The translations under genes and the position numbers were made by a program. DNA of 64,000 nucleotides, taken from contig JBKEBQ010000003.1 of NCBI GenBank assembly GCA_047973225.1, forward strand, positions 1 through 64,000, given 5' to 3'. Of the stretch, positions 16,520 through 24,416 are shown in pieces. The notes beneath the pieces were generated by a model, which was given only the letters and a program-made list of their open reading frames with translations, ran no database searches and was not told the DNA's origin. This DNA comes from JBKEBQ01 sp047973225 (GTDB lineage Bacteria > Bacillota_I > Bacilli_A > Erysipelotrichales > Erysipelotrichaceae). The first letter of the stretch is position 1, and each line of letters begins with the position of its first letter.

Positions 16520-16675
16520 TTATTTAGGAAATCCTAAATAAACCAAAAAAAACACCAAGACTATTCCAAGTCCAATTAAAATTTTTCCTCACTGTTTGTA
16601 TTTCTCATAAGAAATACAAACAGCAATACTTAATACTCCTTACAACATTGAAGCACACATTAATAAAAATCTCAT
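16520..16675 (-). pseudogene. Decayed small two-helix membrane protein (two in-frame stops)
   Basis: Reading from ATG at 16675 gives 51 codons to TAA at 16520, with internal stops at codons 12 (TAA) and 29 (TGA). The pieces are MRFLLMCASML, then GVLSIAVCISYEKYKQ, then GKILIGLGIVLVFFLVYLG ending in FPK. Ignoring the stops, this would be a protein with two hydrophobic helices and a short charged loop, much like the intact 57-residue protein at 46868-47041. Reading it as a relic is an inference; the frame stays hydrophobic across both stops, which supports it. Confidence 0.4.
16592..16623. repeat. Perfect 14-bp inverted repeat with 4-base loop
   Basis: CTGTTTGTATTTCT and AGAAATACAAACAG are exactly complementary around CATA. 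No T run follows on either side, so it is not an ordinary terminator. It overlaps the middle of the decayed membrane gene. Confidence 0.8.
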
Positions 16676-16749
16676 CTTATTCCTTATATGATAAAACCGT
16701 ATCTTATAGACGGAAGAATCATACTTCTCCTTTTGTACTTGTTATAATG

Positions 16750-16922
16750 AAATTGACCTGCACAGTGCTTATTTTTTCTACAGCTTCTACTTCCCAAAGG
16801 AAAGCGCCCCATGTGGTCTATTTCATTGGTAATTGTTGAATGCGTCTTTGAACTCTCATGTCTAGCAAGTTTACAGAATAAATCATCATGCACGACTGCA
16901 ACTCAGAAAGGATGATCTTTTT
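16750..16922 (+). ncRNA. Possible remnant of an IS110 left end with bridge-RNA region
   Basis: The 170 bp before the IS110 transposase stub contain no gene. A TATAAT box with a near TTGTAC lies around 16733-16748. In IS110-group elements the non-coding left end upstream of the transposase encodes the bridge RNA. Position is the only evidence here; I could not fold the region into the known bridge-RNA shape. Confidence 0.25.
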
Positions 16923-17084
16923 ATGACTGTATTGGTAGGCATTAATATTGCCAAAGAAACTCATGTAGCCTGCGTAATGAATTCACTAGGTGAAGTATCT
17001 CAACCGTTTTCTTTTGAGAATAACTTACAAGGTTTTAATATGTCACTTTCTTCTATTTCTTGTATTTTAAAATTTCTATTTTAG
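16923..17084 (+). pseudogene. IS110-family transposase, N-terminal stub
   Basis: Starting at ATG 16923 the frame reads MTVLVGINIAKETHVACVMN, then FSFENNLQGF, and stops at TAG after 53 codons. The VGIDVSK-like opening with its catalytic Asp position (here Asn, in GINIAK) and the FxFENNxxGF segment are typical of the DEDD RuvC-like domain of IS110 transposases. Full-length enzymes have about 400 residues. The Asp-to-Asn change and the truncation make it dead. Confidence 0.75.
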
Positions 17085-17142
17085 ACAAAAAACGTCCTCT
17101 ACTTTTTACAGTATCAAACGTTTTTATCATGATGAAACAATG

Positions 17143-17667
17143 CTATTTCACAGATTCTTTTTTGGTTTTTAAGAGTGGTTTCATGACCTTCATTAAAATT
17201 GGTATTAACACAACTCCCAAAATCAATGTTGGTATCATATACAATGCATTGTATTTTAGAGATGCCCACCAAGTCGTTTGCCAAACAACAACACCCGAAA
17301 CCGTACTGCACAGAAAGCGTACTAAATTGCTCACAATAACGCCCGTATAAACATTCTTAATGTTTGGGAATATACTTGCAAACCCATATGCACTAAATGC
17401 TAAAAAATAGTCCAACCCAAATCCTAGTAAGTTGGGTGTATACATTGGTCCCGTAATGAATTGCGCAGCAATAGAAACAAATGCCACCAGCAATCCTTTT
17501 TGCCAACCAAGATGATACGATGCCATAAGCAAAGCAATTGTTGAAACCCCTAAGGATCCCCCATTTGGCATTTGTAAGATGCTTAAGGTATTCACAAATG
17601 TATCCAAAATCATAAATAATGCGACGTAAAACGCCATGTAAACAAGTTCTCTAGTTGTAATCTTCAT
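17143..17667 (-). CDS. thiT: Thiamine ECF transporter S component
   Basis: A 174-residue membrane protein with about six helices (ELVYMAFYVALFMILDTFVN, TIALLMASYHLGWQKGLLVA, GVVVWQTTWWASLKYNALYM). ThiT binds thiamine and works with the shared EcfA-EcfT module, encoded elsewhere. The TPP riboswitch directly upstream confirms thiamine as substrate. An upstream in-frame ATG at 17715 lies inside the riboswitch-terminator segment; the ATG at 17667 has GGAGG nine bases away and is chosen. Confidence 0.88.
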   Translation of the reverse strand: MKITTRELVYMAFYVALFMILDTFVNTLSILQMPNGGSLGVSTIALLMASYHLGWQKGLLVAFVSIAAQFITGPMYTPNLLGFGLDYFLAFSAYGFASIFPNIKNVYTGVIVSNLVRFLCSTVSGVVVWQTTWWASLKYNALYMIPTLILGVVLIPILMKVMKPLLKTKKESVK

Positions 17668-17673
17668 AAAAAA

Positions 17674-17690
17674 ACACCTCCGTGAGGCGT
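17674..17690 (-). terminator. Riboswitch expression platform: terminator that also holds the Shine-Dalgarno
   Basis: ACGCCTC and GAGGTGT form a 7-bp stem (one G-U) with loop ACG, followed by seven T. The 3' arm contains the GGAGG of thiT, so folding would both end transcription and hide the ribosome site. Confidence 0.65.
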
Positions 17691-17722
17691 AGTAAAGTTT
17701 CTTAACATAAAACACTTAAGAT

Positions 17723-17808
17723 GAGACTCCCTACGCTAGTATTAACTAGATCAGGTCATGAGGGACCGTATGAATCATACATCTCAGCTTACAGCGCCCC
17801 TGTCTTGA
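17723..17808 (-). promoter_or_regulatory. TPP riboswitch (THI element)
   Basis: Minus strand: GGGGCGC, then AAGCTGAGATG, then a variable hairpin, then GACCTGATCTAGTTAATACT followed by AGCGTAGGGA. These are the conserved thi-box segments that bind thiamine pyrophosphate. It lies about 50 bases before thiT; TPP binding is expected to switch thiT off. Confidence 0.95.
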
Positions 17809-17816
17809 CTATTTTT

Positions 17817-17844
17817 ATTATAAACATAATCTCAAAAAAAGCAA
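17817..17844 (-). promoter_or_regulatory. Promoter of thiT
   Basis: Minus strand: -35 TTGCTT (17839-17844), 16-bp spacer, -10 TATAAT (17817-17822), just before the riboswitch. Confidence 0.65.
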
Positions 17845-18269
17845 GCGGTATGTCGTGCTTCTTAACGATCTATATTCAATTTTTATGATATTATATTTTG
17901 ATTTGAAATTTTAGTTTTAATTAAAATAACTAATAGTTACAAAAATGCTTGACCACAGCATTCCTTATACACATTTCGGTATTAACCTTATTATTCTTAT
18001 GAATATCATGTGAAAAATTTATTCAAAGACACAATCTATTTAGAAAGATCACGAAAAAACAATAATGCCACAAAGTTTGCATTCTTTAAAATGACCTGCT
18101 TAGCCTAAACCCGTTTCTTTCACCTACTTTTTTGCGAAAAAAAAGGAAAATATATCACCCGTTTTATATGCGCATACTCTCCTTTTTATCAACACAATAA
18201 ATTATATTCCTTTGTTTTTCATAATGCTGTTTTATACCCAGCATCTCTAGTGAAAAACAATTTCCTATC
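17845..18269. other. 425-bp AT-rich gap, no gene recognised
   Basis: Lies between the thiT promoter and the small membrane gene at 18270. Only short open frames without ribosome sites were found. It holds an ATGCTG...CAGCAT hairpin near 18222-18246 that may be a weak terminator for the upstream locus. Probably decayed insertion material. Confidence 0.5.
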
Positions 18270-18422
18270 TCAACTAAATAGAGCATAGCAAAGCAAAGCA
18301 AATGCTATCACAGCAAATATTGTAGAACCAATATAATAGCCTTTCCAAGTTTTTCCTAACTCTTGTTGTTTTTTTATCCAAACTTTATTCATTTCCTTAG
18401 CTGAATTTGATACCTTTTTCAT
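18270..18422 (-). CDS. Small membrane protein, partner of the secreted protein (locus I)
   Basis: A 50-residue protein: a charged N-terminal half (MKKVSNSAKEMNKVWIKKQQ) and one hydrophobic helix (IGSTIFAVIAFALLCYALFS). An ATG at 18434 would add four residues, but AAGGA is ten bases before the ATG at 18422. It lies 19 bases after the stop of the secreted protein and surely shares its transcript. Small single-helix proteins after secreted peptides are often immunity proteins; that role is inferred. Confidence 0.6.
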   Translation of the reverse strand: MKKVSNSAKEMNKVWIKKQQELGKTWKGYYIGSTIFAVIAFALLCYALFS

Positions 18423-18441
18423 CTTTTTGTCCATCCTTTCT

Positions 18442-18996
18442 TTAGTATAAAGAAACCTTATAAGATAAAGTCGTAGTTCCTACTTTAATAGTCCAACGCA
18501 TGTAGGCTGACAAACTAGTTGCTTTATGGAACGTTTTGGAAACAAACTTAATCCCCTTTCCGTAAATAGATACTGTTCCTCTTAGCCCCAAAACTCGCGA
18601 TCCTTGCACCCATCCTTTAATCCTTCCATCAGTTGCATAAGTTATGTGACCTATAAAATAAGATGCATAATTTGACTTCCAAAAGCCATCAGGAACTGCT
18701 CTAGTAGATAAAGCGCCATTTCTTATAGGAGAAGCTGTAGTCAATTCATTATTATCTCGAACTTCTACTACAACCTTATTTCCGTGCACATCAAATACTT
18801 CCTGTGCACTGGATACAACTTCCGCACGATTTGACAAATCGGCATAAACAGTAATTACCTTCCATTCCTCAATGTCTTTAGAATTTAGGTTTGTATTGCC
18901 TTCAATGGCAAAAAGATTATTAGCAGAAGCAAACGACATTAATAAACATAAAGTTAAAACTACACTTAATTTTTTTATTTTAAAAATATTTCTCAT
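18442..18996 (-). CDS. Secreted hypothetical protein (locus I)
   Basis: A 184-residue protein with a Sec signal peptide: KIKKLSVVLTLCLLMSFASA, with likely cleavage after about residue 30 (NNLFA/IEG). The mature part is rich in beta-type sequence, ending in RWTIKVGTTTLSYKVSLY with alternating polar and apolar residues and no cysteines. I recognise no family. GGAGG is nine bases before the ATG. The promoter at 19045-19082 shares its layout with three other secreted-protein genes in this window. Confidence 0.8.
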   Translation of the reverse strand: MRNIFKIKKLSVVLTLCLLMSFASANNLFAIEGNTNLNSKDIEEWKVITVYADLSNRAEVVSSAQEVFDVHGNKVVVEVRDNNELTTASPIRNGALSTRAVPDGFWKSNYASYFIGHITYATDGRIKGWVQGSRVLGLRGTVSIYGKGIKFVSKTFHKATSLSAYMRWTIKVGTTTLSYKVSLY

Positions 18997-19044
18997 GATT
19001 CTATTCCTCCTTATTATTACAAAAGGGTACTCTTTTATATTTAT

Positions 19045-19082
19045 AGTATATCAAAAAAAAAAAAAAAATGCAAACGTTTTCA
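19045..19082 (-). promoter_or_regulatory. Promoter P1 with cre-like palindrome and T16 spacer
   Basis: Minus strand: the palindrome TGAAAACGTTTGCA (19069-19082) fits the CcpA cre consensus TGWAANCGNTNNCA at every fixed position. Its end supplies a -35 TTTGCA. A run of 16 T plus GA gives an 18-bp spacer to the -10 TATACT (19045-19050). Confidence 0.65.
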
Positions 19083-19110
19083 TTATTCTTGTAAAAAATG
19101 CTGTGCTGCG

Positions 19111-19204
19111 TATGATAATGTCTTAGTATACCGATATTGAAAATATCGCCATACAGTTGTATGATTACCCTCTATGAAAAATGCGGTAATTATAAGAAAG
19201 GTAG
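19111..19204 (+). repeat. 94-bp repeat, copy A (left end of an ISNCY-like element)
   Basis: Matches 52630-52723 at about 83 of 94 bases without gaps, in the same orientation. Here it leads directly into the transposase relic, so it looks like the left end of an insertion sequence. Confidence 0.75.
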
Positions 19205-19212
19205 TTCTAACA

Positions 19213-19392
19213 ATGCAGGAATTAAAGAAATATGAAGTAATGAAGAAGCTAGTGGATAGAATGGGAATAAAAATGCTGCTATACGTAAGCTACAATGCAC
19301 AAGACATACGATTGGCAATTGATCAGTCGTTTATGAAAACCAAGAGCACATCTGTGAAAAAAAGAGATTCTTCCGAATTTTTAAGTAGAATA
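19213..19392 (+). pseudogene. ISNCY-like transposase, frameshifted N-terminal relic
   Basis: The frame opens MQELKKYEVMKKLVDR and then must shift (near 19258-19262) to read NGNKNAAIRKLQCTRHTIGN before a stop. Together this matches the pattern KYEVIKxLVxxNGNKKxAAxxLxCTxRHINR of the N-terminal helix-turn-helix of a transposase group I associate with ISNCY. Only about 40 of several hundred residues remain. Confidence 0.6.
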
Positions 19393-19417
19393 AAAGCACC
19401 TCCGAAATGGTGCTTTT
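19392..19417. terminator. Bidirectional terminator-like hairpin
   Basis: AAAAGCACC and GGTGCTTTT are perfectly complementary around an 8-base loop. It lies between the insertion relic and the membrane protein gene and could work on both strands. Confidence 0.7.
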
Positions 19418-19498
19418 GTTTAAAAATTTTTAAGATATTTTAAAAAATGATTGGTGGCAGAATATTGTGCTGCTTGACAATCTATTGGCAAATTTTAC

Positions 19499-19526
19499 GC
19501 ATAAAAAAATACGAATTTTTTTATGC
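19499..19526 (-). terminator. Terminator after the 19526-20179 gene
   Basis: A 12-bp perfect palindrome GCATAAAAAAAT/ATTTTTTTATGC that touches the stop codon. AT-rich but symmetric, with an internal T run. Confidence 0.55.
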
Positions 19527-20179
19527 TATCGAAGATTTGAAACAATGCGATCAAACTCCCCTTTTACAAGGCGTCTAATTACAACCGTTTCTAACACTAA
19601 TAAGGCAAACGTAATATCAACATTACTATCCACAACATACTTGATAAACACACACAATACAAGCGCTGTAATATCCATATACATATATTTCATCGAAATG
19701 TTATATTTTTTTAAAATACGTAATTTTATCTTAAGCGATGCAAACAGGATAATCGTTGCAAAAATTGCAACTGCAACATCAACGGAAAAATTAATCAGAT
19801 AATTGTCATTTAAGTAATTTCTCAAAAACACAAGAACAATAAATGCCGTAACCGCTTGCCAAATACTTGATACTGTATACTTTTCATAGTCACGATTCAT
19901 GATATGTTTTTTTTCTTCAACCTGTATTCCGTGTTTACTGATTTTTGCGACATAAGCTGCAATTGATTTTATATTTAAACTGTTTACTTCTAATTTTTTA
20001 TCCTGTGCTTTTTCAAACTCACGTAAAACATAAGAAAGTAATATCTTTTTATCAATTTTCGAATCCTTCATCTTCATAACATATGCGACAATTTCATCAT
20101 ACTGTTCGATATACCCATCCCCCAACAAAGAACGGCGATATTCATTATCAGCGAGTGTATCAAGATATTCTTGCATCAT
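19526..20179 (-). CDS. Hypothetical membrane protein
   Basis: A 217-residue protein. Residues 1-105 are soluble and helical (MQEYLDTLADNEYRRSLLG, ILLSYVLREFEKAQDKK). Residues 106-200 hold four predicted membrane helices (AVTAFIVLVFLR, VDVAVAIFATIILFA, YMDITALVLCVFIKYV, ITFALLVLETVVI). I do not recognise the family; the layout of a soluble helical front and a four-helix back is like DUF1129-type proteins. It overlaps the stop codon of the aminopeptidase gene by four bases, so it is in that operon. Confidence 0.75.
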   Translation of the reverse strand: MMQEYLDTLADNEYRRSLLGDGYIEQYDEIVAYVMKMKDSKIDKKILLSYVLREFEKAQDKKLEVNSLNIKSIAAYVAKISKHGIQVEEKKHIMNRDYEKYTVSSIWQAVTAFIVLVFLRNYLNDNYLINFSVDVAVAIFATIILFASLKIKLRILKKYNISMKYMYMDITALVLCVFIKYVVDSNVDITFALLVLETVVIRRLVKGEFDRIVSNLR

Positions 20180-21495
20180 TTGTAACGAATCGATATATGC
20201 GTTGGATCTTTAATTTGAATATTCGCATTAAAGAAAACTTCGCATGCCTTTATTAAATAAGCACTATCTTTACTTCCCGCTGTTTCATATGCAGAATGCA
20301 TCGCCAATTGTGCTAAACCTACATCAACACTGCTCATCGATACCTTTGTTGATGAAATATTTCCTAATGTACTGCCACCCAACATATCACTGCGATTTGA
20401 AAAATGTTGCAAAGGAACATTTGCATGGGCACATATGTCTTCAAAAATCGCACAACTCTGGGCATCGGTTGTATACTTTTGATTTGCGCTATGTTTAATC
20501 ACAAGCCCTTTGTTCATCAGTGCATAATTTTCTTTATCTGTTTTTTCAGGATGGTTTGGGTGTAGTGCATGGGCATTATCACAAGATAACATAAAACTCT
20601 TAGCAATAGCCGCATAATATGCATCCTTTCCAAGATGTAAACTATGCGTAATGCGTTTTAATGTATCATACAAATACGTCGATCCTGCTCCTTGTTTGGT
20701 TGCAGAACCCACTTCTTCATTATCAAAGCAAGCAAACACGTTGATCGCATGGGGATTGTTGGCTTTCATAAAGCCTTGTAGTGTCGCAAAGCTACACTGT
20801 AAATTATCCAAGCGTTGTGCAGAAATAAATTCATTCTTCACTCCCCATAGTGTTGGTTCATTGCGATTGTATAGTTGCATATCACTACTATAAATATCTT
20901 TTGCTTCAACATTTGCATACTGGGCAAGCAAGTGATAATAATCATTTGTCTTTGCTTCTCCTGCGCTAAAAAGCGGTAGCATATCGATTTGTGAATTAAG
21001 ATTTATACCTTTATTCACTTCACGGTTCATATGAATTGCTACATTGGGAATCACCAATAGGTCTTTATTGATATTCACAAGCTTACTAACAATTTCACCT
21101 TTTTCTTTCACCACCACTCTTCCAGCTAACGAAAGCGGGCGATCAAACCAAGTGGCAGCAATCATACCACCATATGGCTCTGTATTCAGTTGTATATATC
21201 CACCTATTCCTGTTAATTCTGCTTTTTCTTTTACACAAAATGTAGGTGAGTCAGAATGCGTTGCACTCACTTGAAAATGCACATCATCCAAAACATCGCC
21301 GATTTGAAAGGCAAGGATGCTACTACCATTTCTCGTTGTAACGTATTTTCCGCCTTTTTCTAAGATCCAAGGGTTTCCTTCTAACAATTGTGTATACCCT
21401 TGCTCCAATAATTGTTGCAGCATATTTTCTACAGCATGAAAGGGGCTTACACTCTCTCTTAAAAAATTTAATAATTTTTCATTTGTTTTATCCAT
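20176..21495 (-). CDS. M18 family aminopeptidase
   Basis: A 439-residue metallopeptidase that removes acidic or other N-terminal residues from peptides. Metal and catalytic residues are seen in VSATHSDSPTFCVKEKAEL, FACFDNEEVGSATKQGAGS, MLSCDNAHALHPNHPEKTD and the late NRSDMLGGSTLGNISS. Three ATGs lie in tandem; the third (21495) is nine bases from AAGGA and is chosen. The upstream permease may import the peptides or amino acids it handles. Confidence 0.93.
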   Translation of the reverse strand: MDKTNEKLLNFLRESVSPFHAVENMLQQLLEQGYTQLLEGNPWILEKGGKYVTTRNGSSILAFQIGDVLDDVHFQVSATHSDSPTFCVKEKAELTGIGGYIQLNTEPYGGMIAATWFDRPLSLAGRVVVKEKGEIVSKLVNINKDLLVIPNVAIHMNREVNKGINLNSQIDMLPLFSAGEAKTNDYYHLLAQYANVEAKDIYSSDMQLYNRNEPTLWGVKNEFISAQRLDNLQCSFATLQGFMKANNPHAINVFACFDNEEVGSATKQGAGSTYLYDTLKRITHSLHLGKDAYYAAIAKSFMLSCDNAHALHPNHPEKTDKENYALMNKGLVIKHSANQKYTTDAQSCAIFEDICAHANVPLQHFSNRSDMLGGSTLGNISSTKVSMSSVDVGLAQLAMHSAYETAGSKDSAYLIKACEVFFNANIQIKDPTHISIRYK

Positions 21496-21547
21496 CATCA
21501 TCCGTCCTTTTCCTATATTTTATTCTTATTCTTTAGAAAAAAGCAAG

Positions 21548-22951
21548 TTATGTACGTTCTCTTTTCGCCAATACTGGAAGCAACAATCCCAATGCAACCA
21601 AAATAAATGGTGTTGCGATATTCATAATGATACGTGCTGTTTCATCTGCATTGAACATCCCACCAATACAAGCAACGCTTGTAAATAGGAAACACCATGC
21701 ACCAATAATATATCCTAGTACTCTAGATTTTGTAAGTTTATATTCAGAAACAAATTTATCTCCTGATTTTTTAAGCGCAATGTATGCCACAAATACCCAT
21801 AAATAACGAAGTGGCATAGTTACGGCGTTTAATTTTATCAATTGGTTAAACATATCTACCGAATCCCCTGGCAATAATCCAGGCACAATAATCAAAACTG
21901 AGGTAATTACAACAACCATCCAAACACCGTTAATATATACACCATGCTTATTTTGTTTAAACAATTTTGAAGGAATATATTTCTTATCTGTTGCATCTAG
22001 TAGCATCCGCAGCGGTGAATCAATTGCTACAACCAATACCGACAATTGCCCAACGACATTACAAAGCGCATATACAATCATGAAGAAATTTCCAACCCCA
22101 TAATACACACCTAAACGCTGAAATGCATAATATGCTCCATTCATCATCAAGTCCTTTGGAATGTTGTTACTATCAAACATCATTCCCAAAGCAACGGTTC
22201 CTAAAATAGCAGTTGAAGCAACCATTACGGTTAAGAAAATCATTCCCTTTGGAAAGTCTACACCCGGTTTGTTCATCTTATTAACATAAGGCGAAATACG
22301 CTCACAACCACCAACCGCAAATACTAGAATAGACAATGATGATAAAAACTTAATATCAAAAGAGGGCATAAATGTTTTTAAATCAAAATCAATTGTATTA
22401 AAACTCTGCTCTGTTAGCGCAGGTGCAGCAATCATTAACACAATAAACAACAACGACATCACAAACATCGATGACCCTGCAATCGTTGCCATATTTTTTA
22501 GTGGATTGATTCCTTTTGTTGTTATAAATGTCACAACTAAAAAGATCCCTAAAGCGATAAGTTGCATAACAATGGGTGAAATTCCCGTCATTAAATCACC
22601 ACTACCCGTAATTGCCCAACTAAGTGCAATAAGAGCACCTTGTGGTTTTTGCGAAATATACGGCATATGAACAACCCAATATGTCCAACCTGCATAATAC
22701 GCAATTTTAGGGTTCATTGTTTCGTGAATCCATGAACTCACTCCACCCCCAAGATTTTTAAAAGCTGATCCCATTTCACCTACCATCAGTGCATATGGAA
22801 CAAAGTATAATCCAAAGATTAACAGCCATGAAATAATGGCTTTTAATCCTCCGTATTCAGAAAAACCATTGATTACATTCCCGAATCCCCAAACCGAAGA
22901 GAAGGCCATAAATCCCAAATTATACCATTTTATTTTCCTTGATTTCTTCAT
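21548..22951 (-). CDS. APC-superfamily amino-acid permease
   Basis: A 467-residue transporter with about 12 membrane helices. The unwound first helix (WYNLGFMAFSSVWGFGNVIN) and FVPYALMVGEMGSAFKNLGG fit the APC fold, closest by feel to the glutamate/GABA-antiporter or YjeM branch. The substrate cannot be read from the sequence. The second ATG (22951) is seven bases from AAGGAG; the first is only one base away and is rejected. The gene is followed within 50 bp by the M18 aminopeptidase. Confidence 0.88.
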   Translation of the reverse strand: MKKSRKIKWYNLGFMAFSSVWGFGNVINGFSEYGGLKAIISWLLIFGLYFVPYALMVGEMGSAFKNLGGGVSSWIHETMNPKIAYYAGWTYWVVHMPYISQKPQGALIALSWAITGSGDLMTGISPIVMQLIALGIFLVVTFITTKGINPLKNMATIAGSSMFVMSLLFIVLMIAAPALTEQSFNTIDFDLKTFMPSFDIKFLSSLSILVFAVGGCERISPYVNKMNKPGVDFPKGMIFLTVMVASTAILGTVALGMMFDSNNIPKDLMMNGAYYAFQRLGVYYGVGNFFMIVYALCNVVGQLSVLVVAIDSPLRMLLDATDKKYIPSKLFKQNKHGVYINGVWMVVVITSVLIIVPGLLPGDSVDMFNQLIKLNAVTMPLRYLWVFVAYIALKKSGDKFVSEYKLTKSRVLGYIIGAWCFLFTSVACIGGMFNADETARIIMNIATPFILVALGLLLPVLAKRERT

Positions 22952-22977
22952 TTTCATTCTCCTTAACTACCTGTGTT

Positions 22978-22986
22978 ATTATACCA
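22978..22986 (-). promoter_or_regulatory. Extended -10 promoter of the permease operon
   Basis: Minus strand TGGTATAAT, an extended -10 box, with a poor -35 (TTCCTT) 17 bp upstream. The start of transcription would be about 20 bases before the ATG. Confidence 0.55.
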
Positions 22987-23105
22987 AATACAAACATAAA
23001 AAGGAATACTTAACCTTTTATATTCATTACTATCGCATCCATGCAATCAACATTTGCTTTTTTTATATTAAAATACCTTTTTATGTACTACATGCAAATA
23101 GAAAA

Positions 23106-23131
23106 AGACCACCAGCATTAGCTAGCAGTCT
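23106..23131 (-). terminator. Terminator after tuf
   Basis: Minus strand: an 11-bp stem AGACTGCTAGC/GCTGGTGGTCT (with G-U pairs), loop TAAT, then TTTTTC. Ends the str operon. Confidence 0.85.
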
Positions 23132-23148
23132 TATATTGTTTCATGAAT

Positions 23149-24333
23149 TTATTTAATAATTTCTGTTACGTTTCCCGCACCTACTGTACGTCCACCTTCA
23201 CGAATTGAGAACTTTGTTCCTTGTTCGATTGCGATTGGCGCAATAAGTTCAACGTTCATTTCTACGTTATCACCAGGCATAACCATTTCTACACCATCAG
23301 GTAAAGTAATTACACCCGTAACATCTGTTGTACGGAAGTAAAATTGAGGACGGTAGTTAGAAACAAATGGTGTATGACGTCCACCTTCTTCTTTACTCAA
23401 AACATATACTTGTGCTTTGAATGTTGTGTGTGGTGTTACACTTCCAGGCTTACAAAGAATTTGTCCACGAACAATTTCATCACGGTTTACACCACGAAGC
23501 AATGCTCCAATATTATCTCCAGCTTCAGCGTAGTCCAATAATTTACGGAACATTTCAATTCCTGTAACAACTGTCTTTTTCGTATCGTGAATACCAACGA
23601 TTTCAACTTCTTCATTGATTTTTAATTGTCCACGTTCAACACGTCCTGTAGCAACTGTACCACGACCTGTAATTGTGAAAACATCTTCAACAGACATTAA
23701 GAATGGTTTGTCATTTTCACGAACTGGGTCAGGGATGTATGCATCTACAGCATCCATCAATTCATCAATTTTTGGTACCCATTTTTCATCACCTTCAAGA
23801 GCTTTTAATGCTGATCCACGAATAACTGGAGCATTATCTCCATCAAAGTTATATTCACTTAATAATTCACGAACTTCCATTTCAACAAGGTCTATCAATT
23901 CTTCATCATCAACCATGTCACATTTGTTTAAGAATACAACAATTTTTTCAACACCAACTTGGTTAGCAAGAAGAATGTGTTCACGTGTTTGTGGCATTGG
24001 ACCATCTGTTGCAGCTACTACTAGAATAGAACCATCCATTTGCGCTGCCCCTGTAATCATGTTTTTTACGTAGTCAGCATGTCCAGGACAGTCAACGTGT
24101 GCATAGTGACGTTTTTCTGTTTGATACTCAACATGCGCTGTGTTAATTGTAATTCCACGCTCTTTTTCTTCTGGTGCACCATCAATTTGGTCATAAGCAC
24201 GTGCTTCTGCACCACCTTTGTTTGCTAATACATTCGTAATAGCAGCTGTTAATGTTGTTTTACCGTGGTCAACGTGACCAATTGTTCCAACGTTAACATG
24301 GGTTTTCGATCTATCGAACTTTTCTTTAGACAT
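23149..24333 (-). CDS. tuf: Translation elongation factor Tu
   Basis: A 394-residue GTPase that brings aminoacyl-tRNA to the ribosome. G1 GHVDHGKTTLTAAIT, G2 RGITINTAHVEYQT, G3 DCPGHADYVKNMITGAAQMD, G4 NKCDMVDDEEL; domains 2 and 3 end with EGGRTVGAGNVTEI. The DCPGHADY Cys is typical. It is last in the str operon and also has its own promoter in the 83-bp gap after fusA. Confidence 0.98.
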   Translation of the reverse strand: MSKEKFDRSKTHVNVGTIGHVDHGKTTLTAAITNVLANKGGAEARAYDQIDGAPEEKERGITINTAHVEYQTEKRHYAHVDCPGHADYVKNMITGAAQMDGSILVVAATDGPMPQTREHILLANQVGVEKIVVFLNKCDMVDDEELIDLVEMEVRELLSEYNFDGDNAPVIRGSALKALEGDEKWVPKIDELMDAVDAYIPDPVRENDKPFLMSVEDVFTITGRGTVATGRVERGQLKINEEVEIVGIHDTKKTVVTGIEMFRKLLDYAEAGDNIGALLRGVNRDEIVRGQILCKPGSVTPHTTFKAQVYVLSKEEGGRHTPFVSNYRPQFYFRTTDVTGVITLPDGVEMVMPGDNVEMNVELIAPIAIEQGTKFSIREGGRTVGAGNVTEIIK

Positions 24334-24373
24334 TTTATTTTCCTCCTAAATAGTTTTTGTCATTTCCTATATC

Positions 24374-24402
24374 ATTTTAATCTAAATAACTTATAAAATC
24401 AA
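24374..24402 (-). promoter_or_regulatory. Internal promoter of tuf
   Basis: Minus strand: -35 TTGATT (24397-24402), 17-bp spacer, -10 TAAAAT (24374-24379), in the fusA-tuf gap. Lets tuf be made in excess of the other str genes. Confidence 0.6.
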
Positions 24403-24416
24403 TACTTGATAATGAA

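Noticed and set aside
19174..19443. 89-codon plus-strand frame read as an intact gene
   Set aside because: Only its first residues fit a transposase; the rest needs a frame change to do so, and it ends in a terminator hairpin. Called a pseudogene instead.
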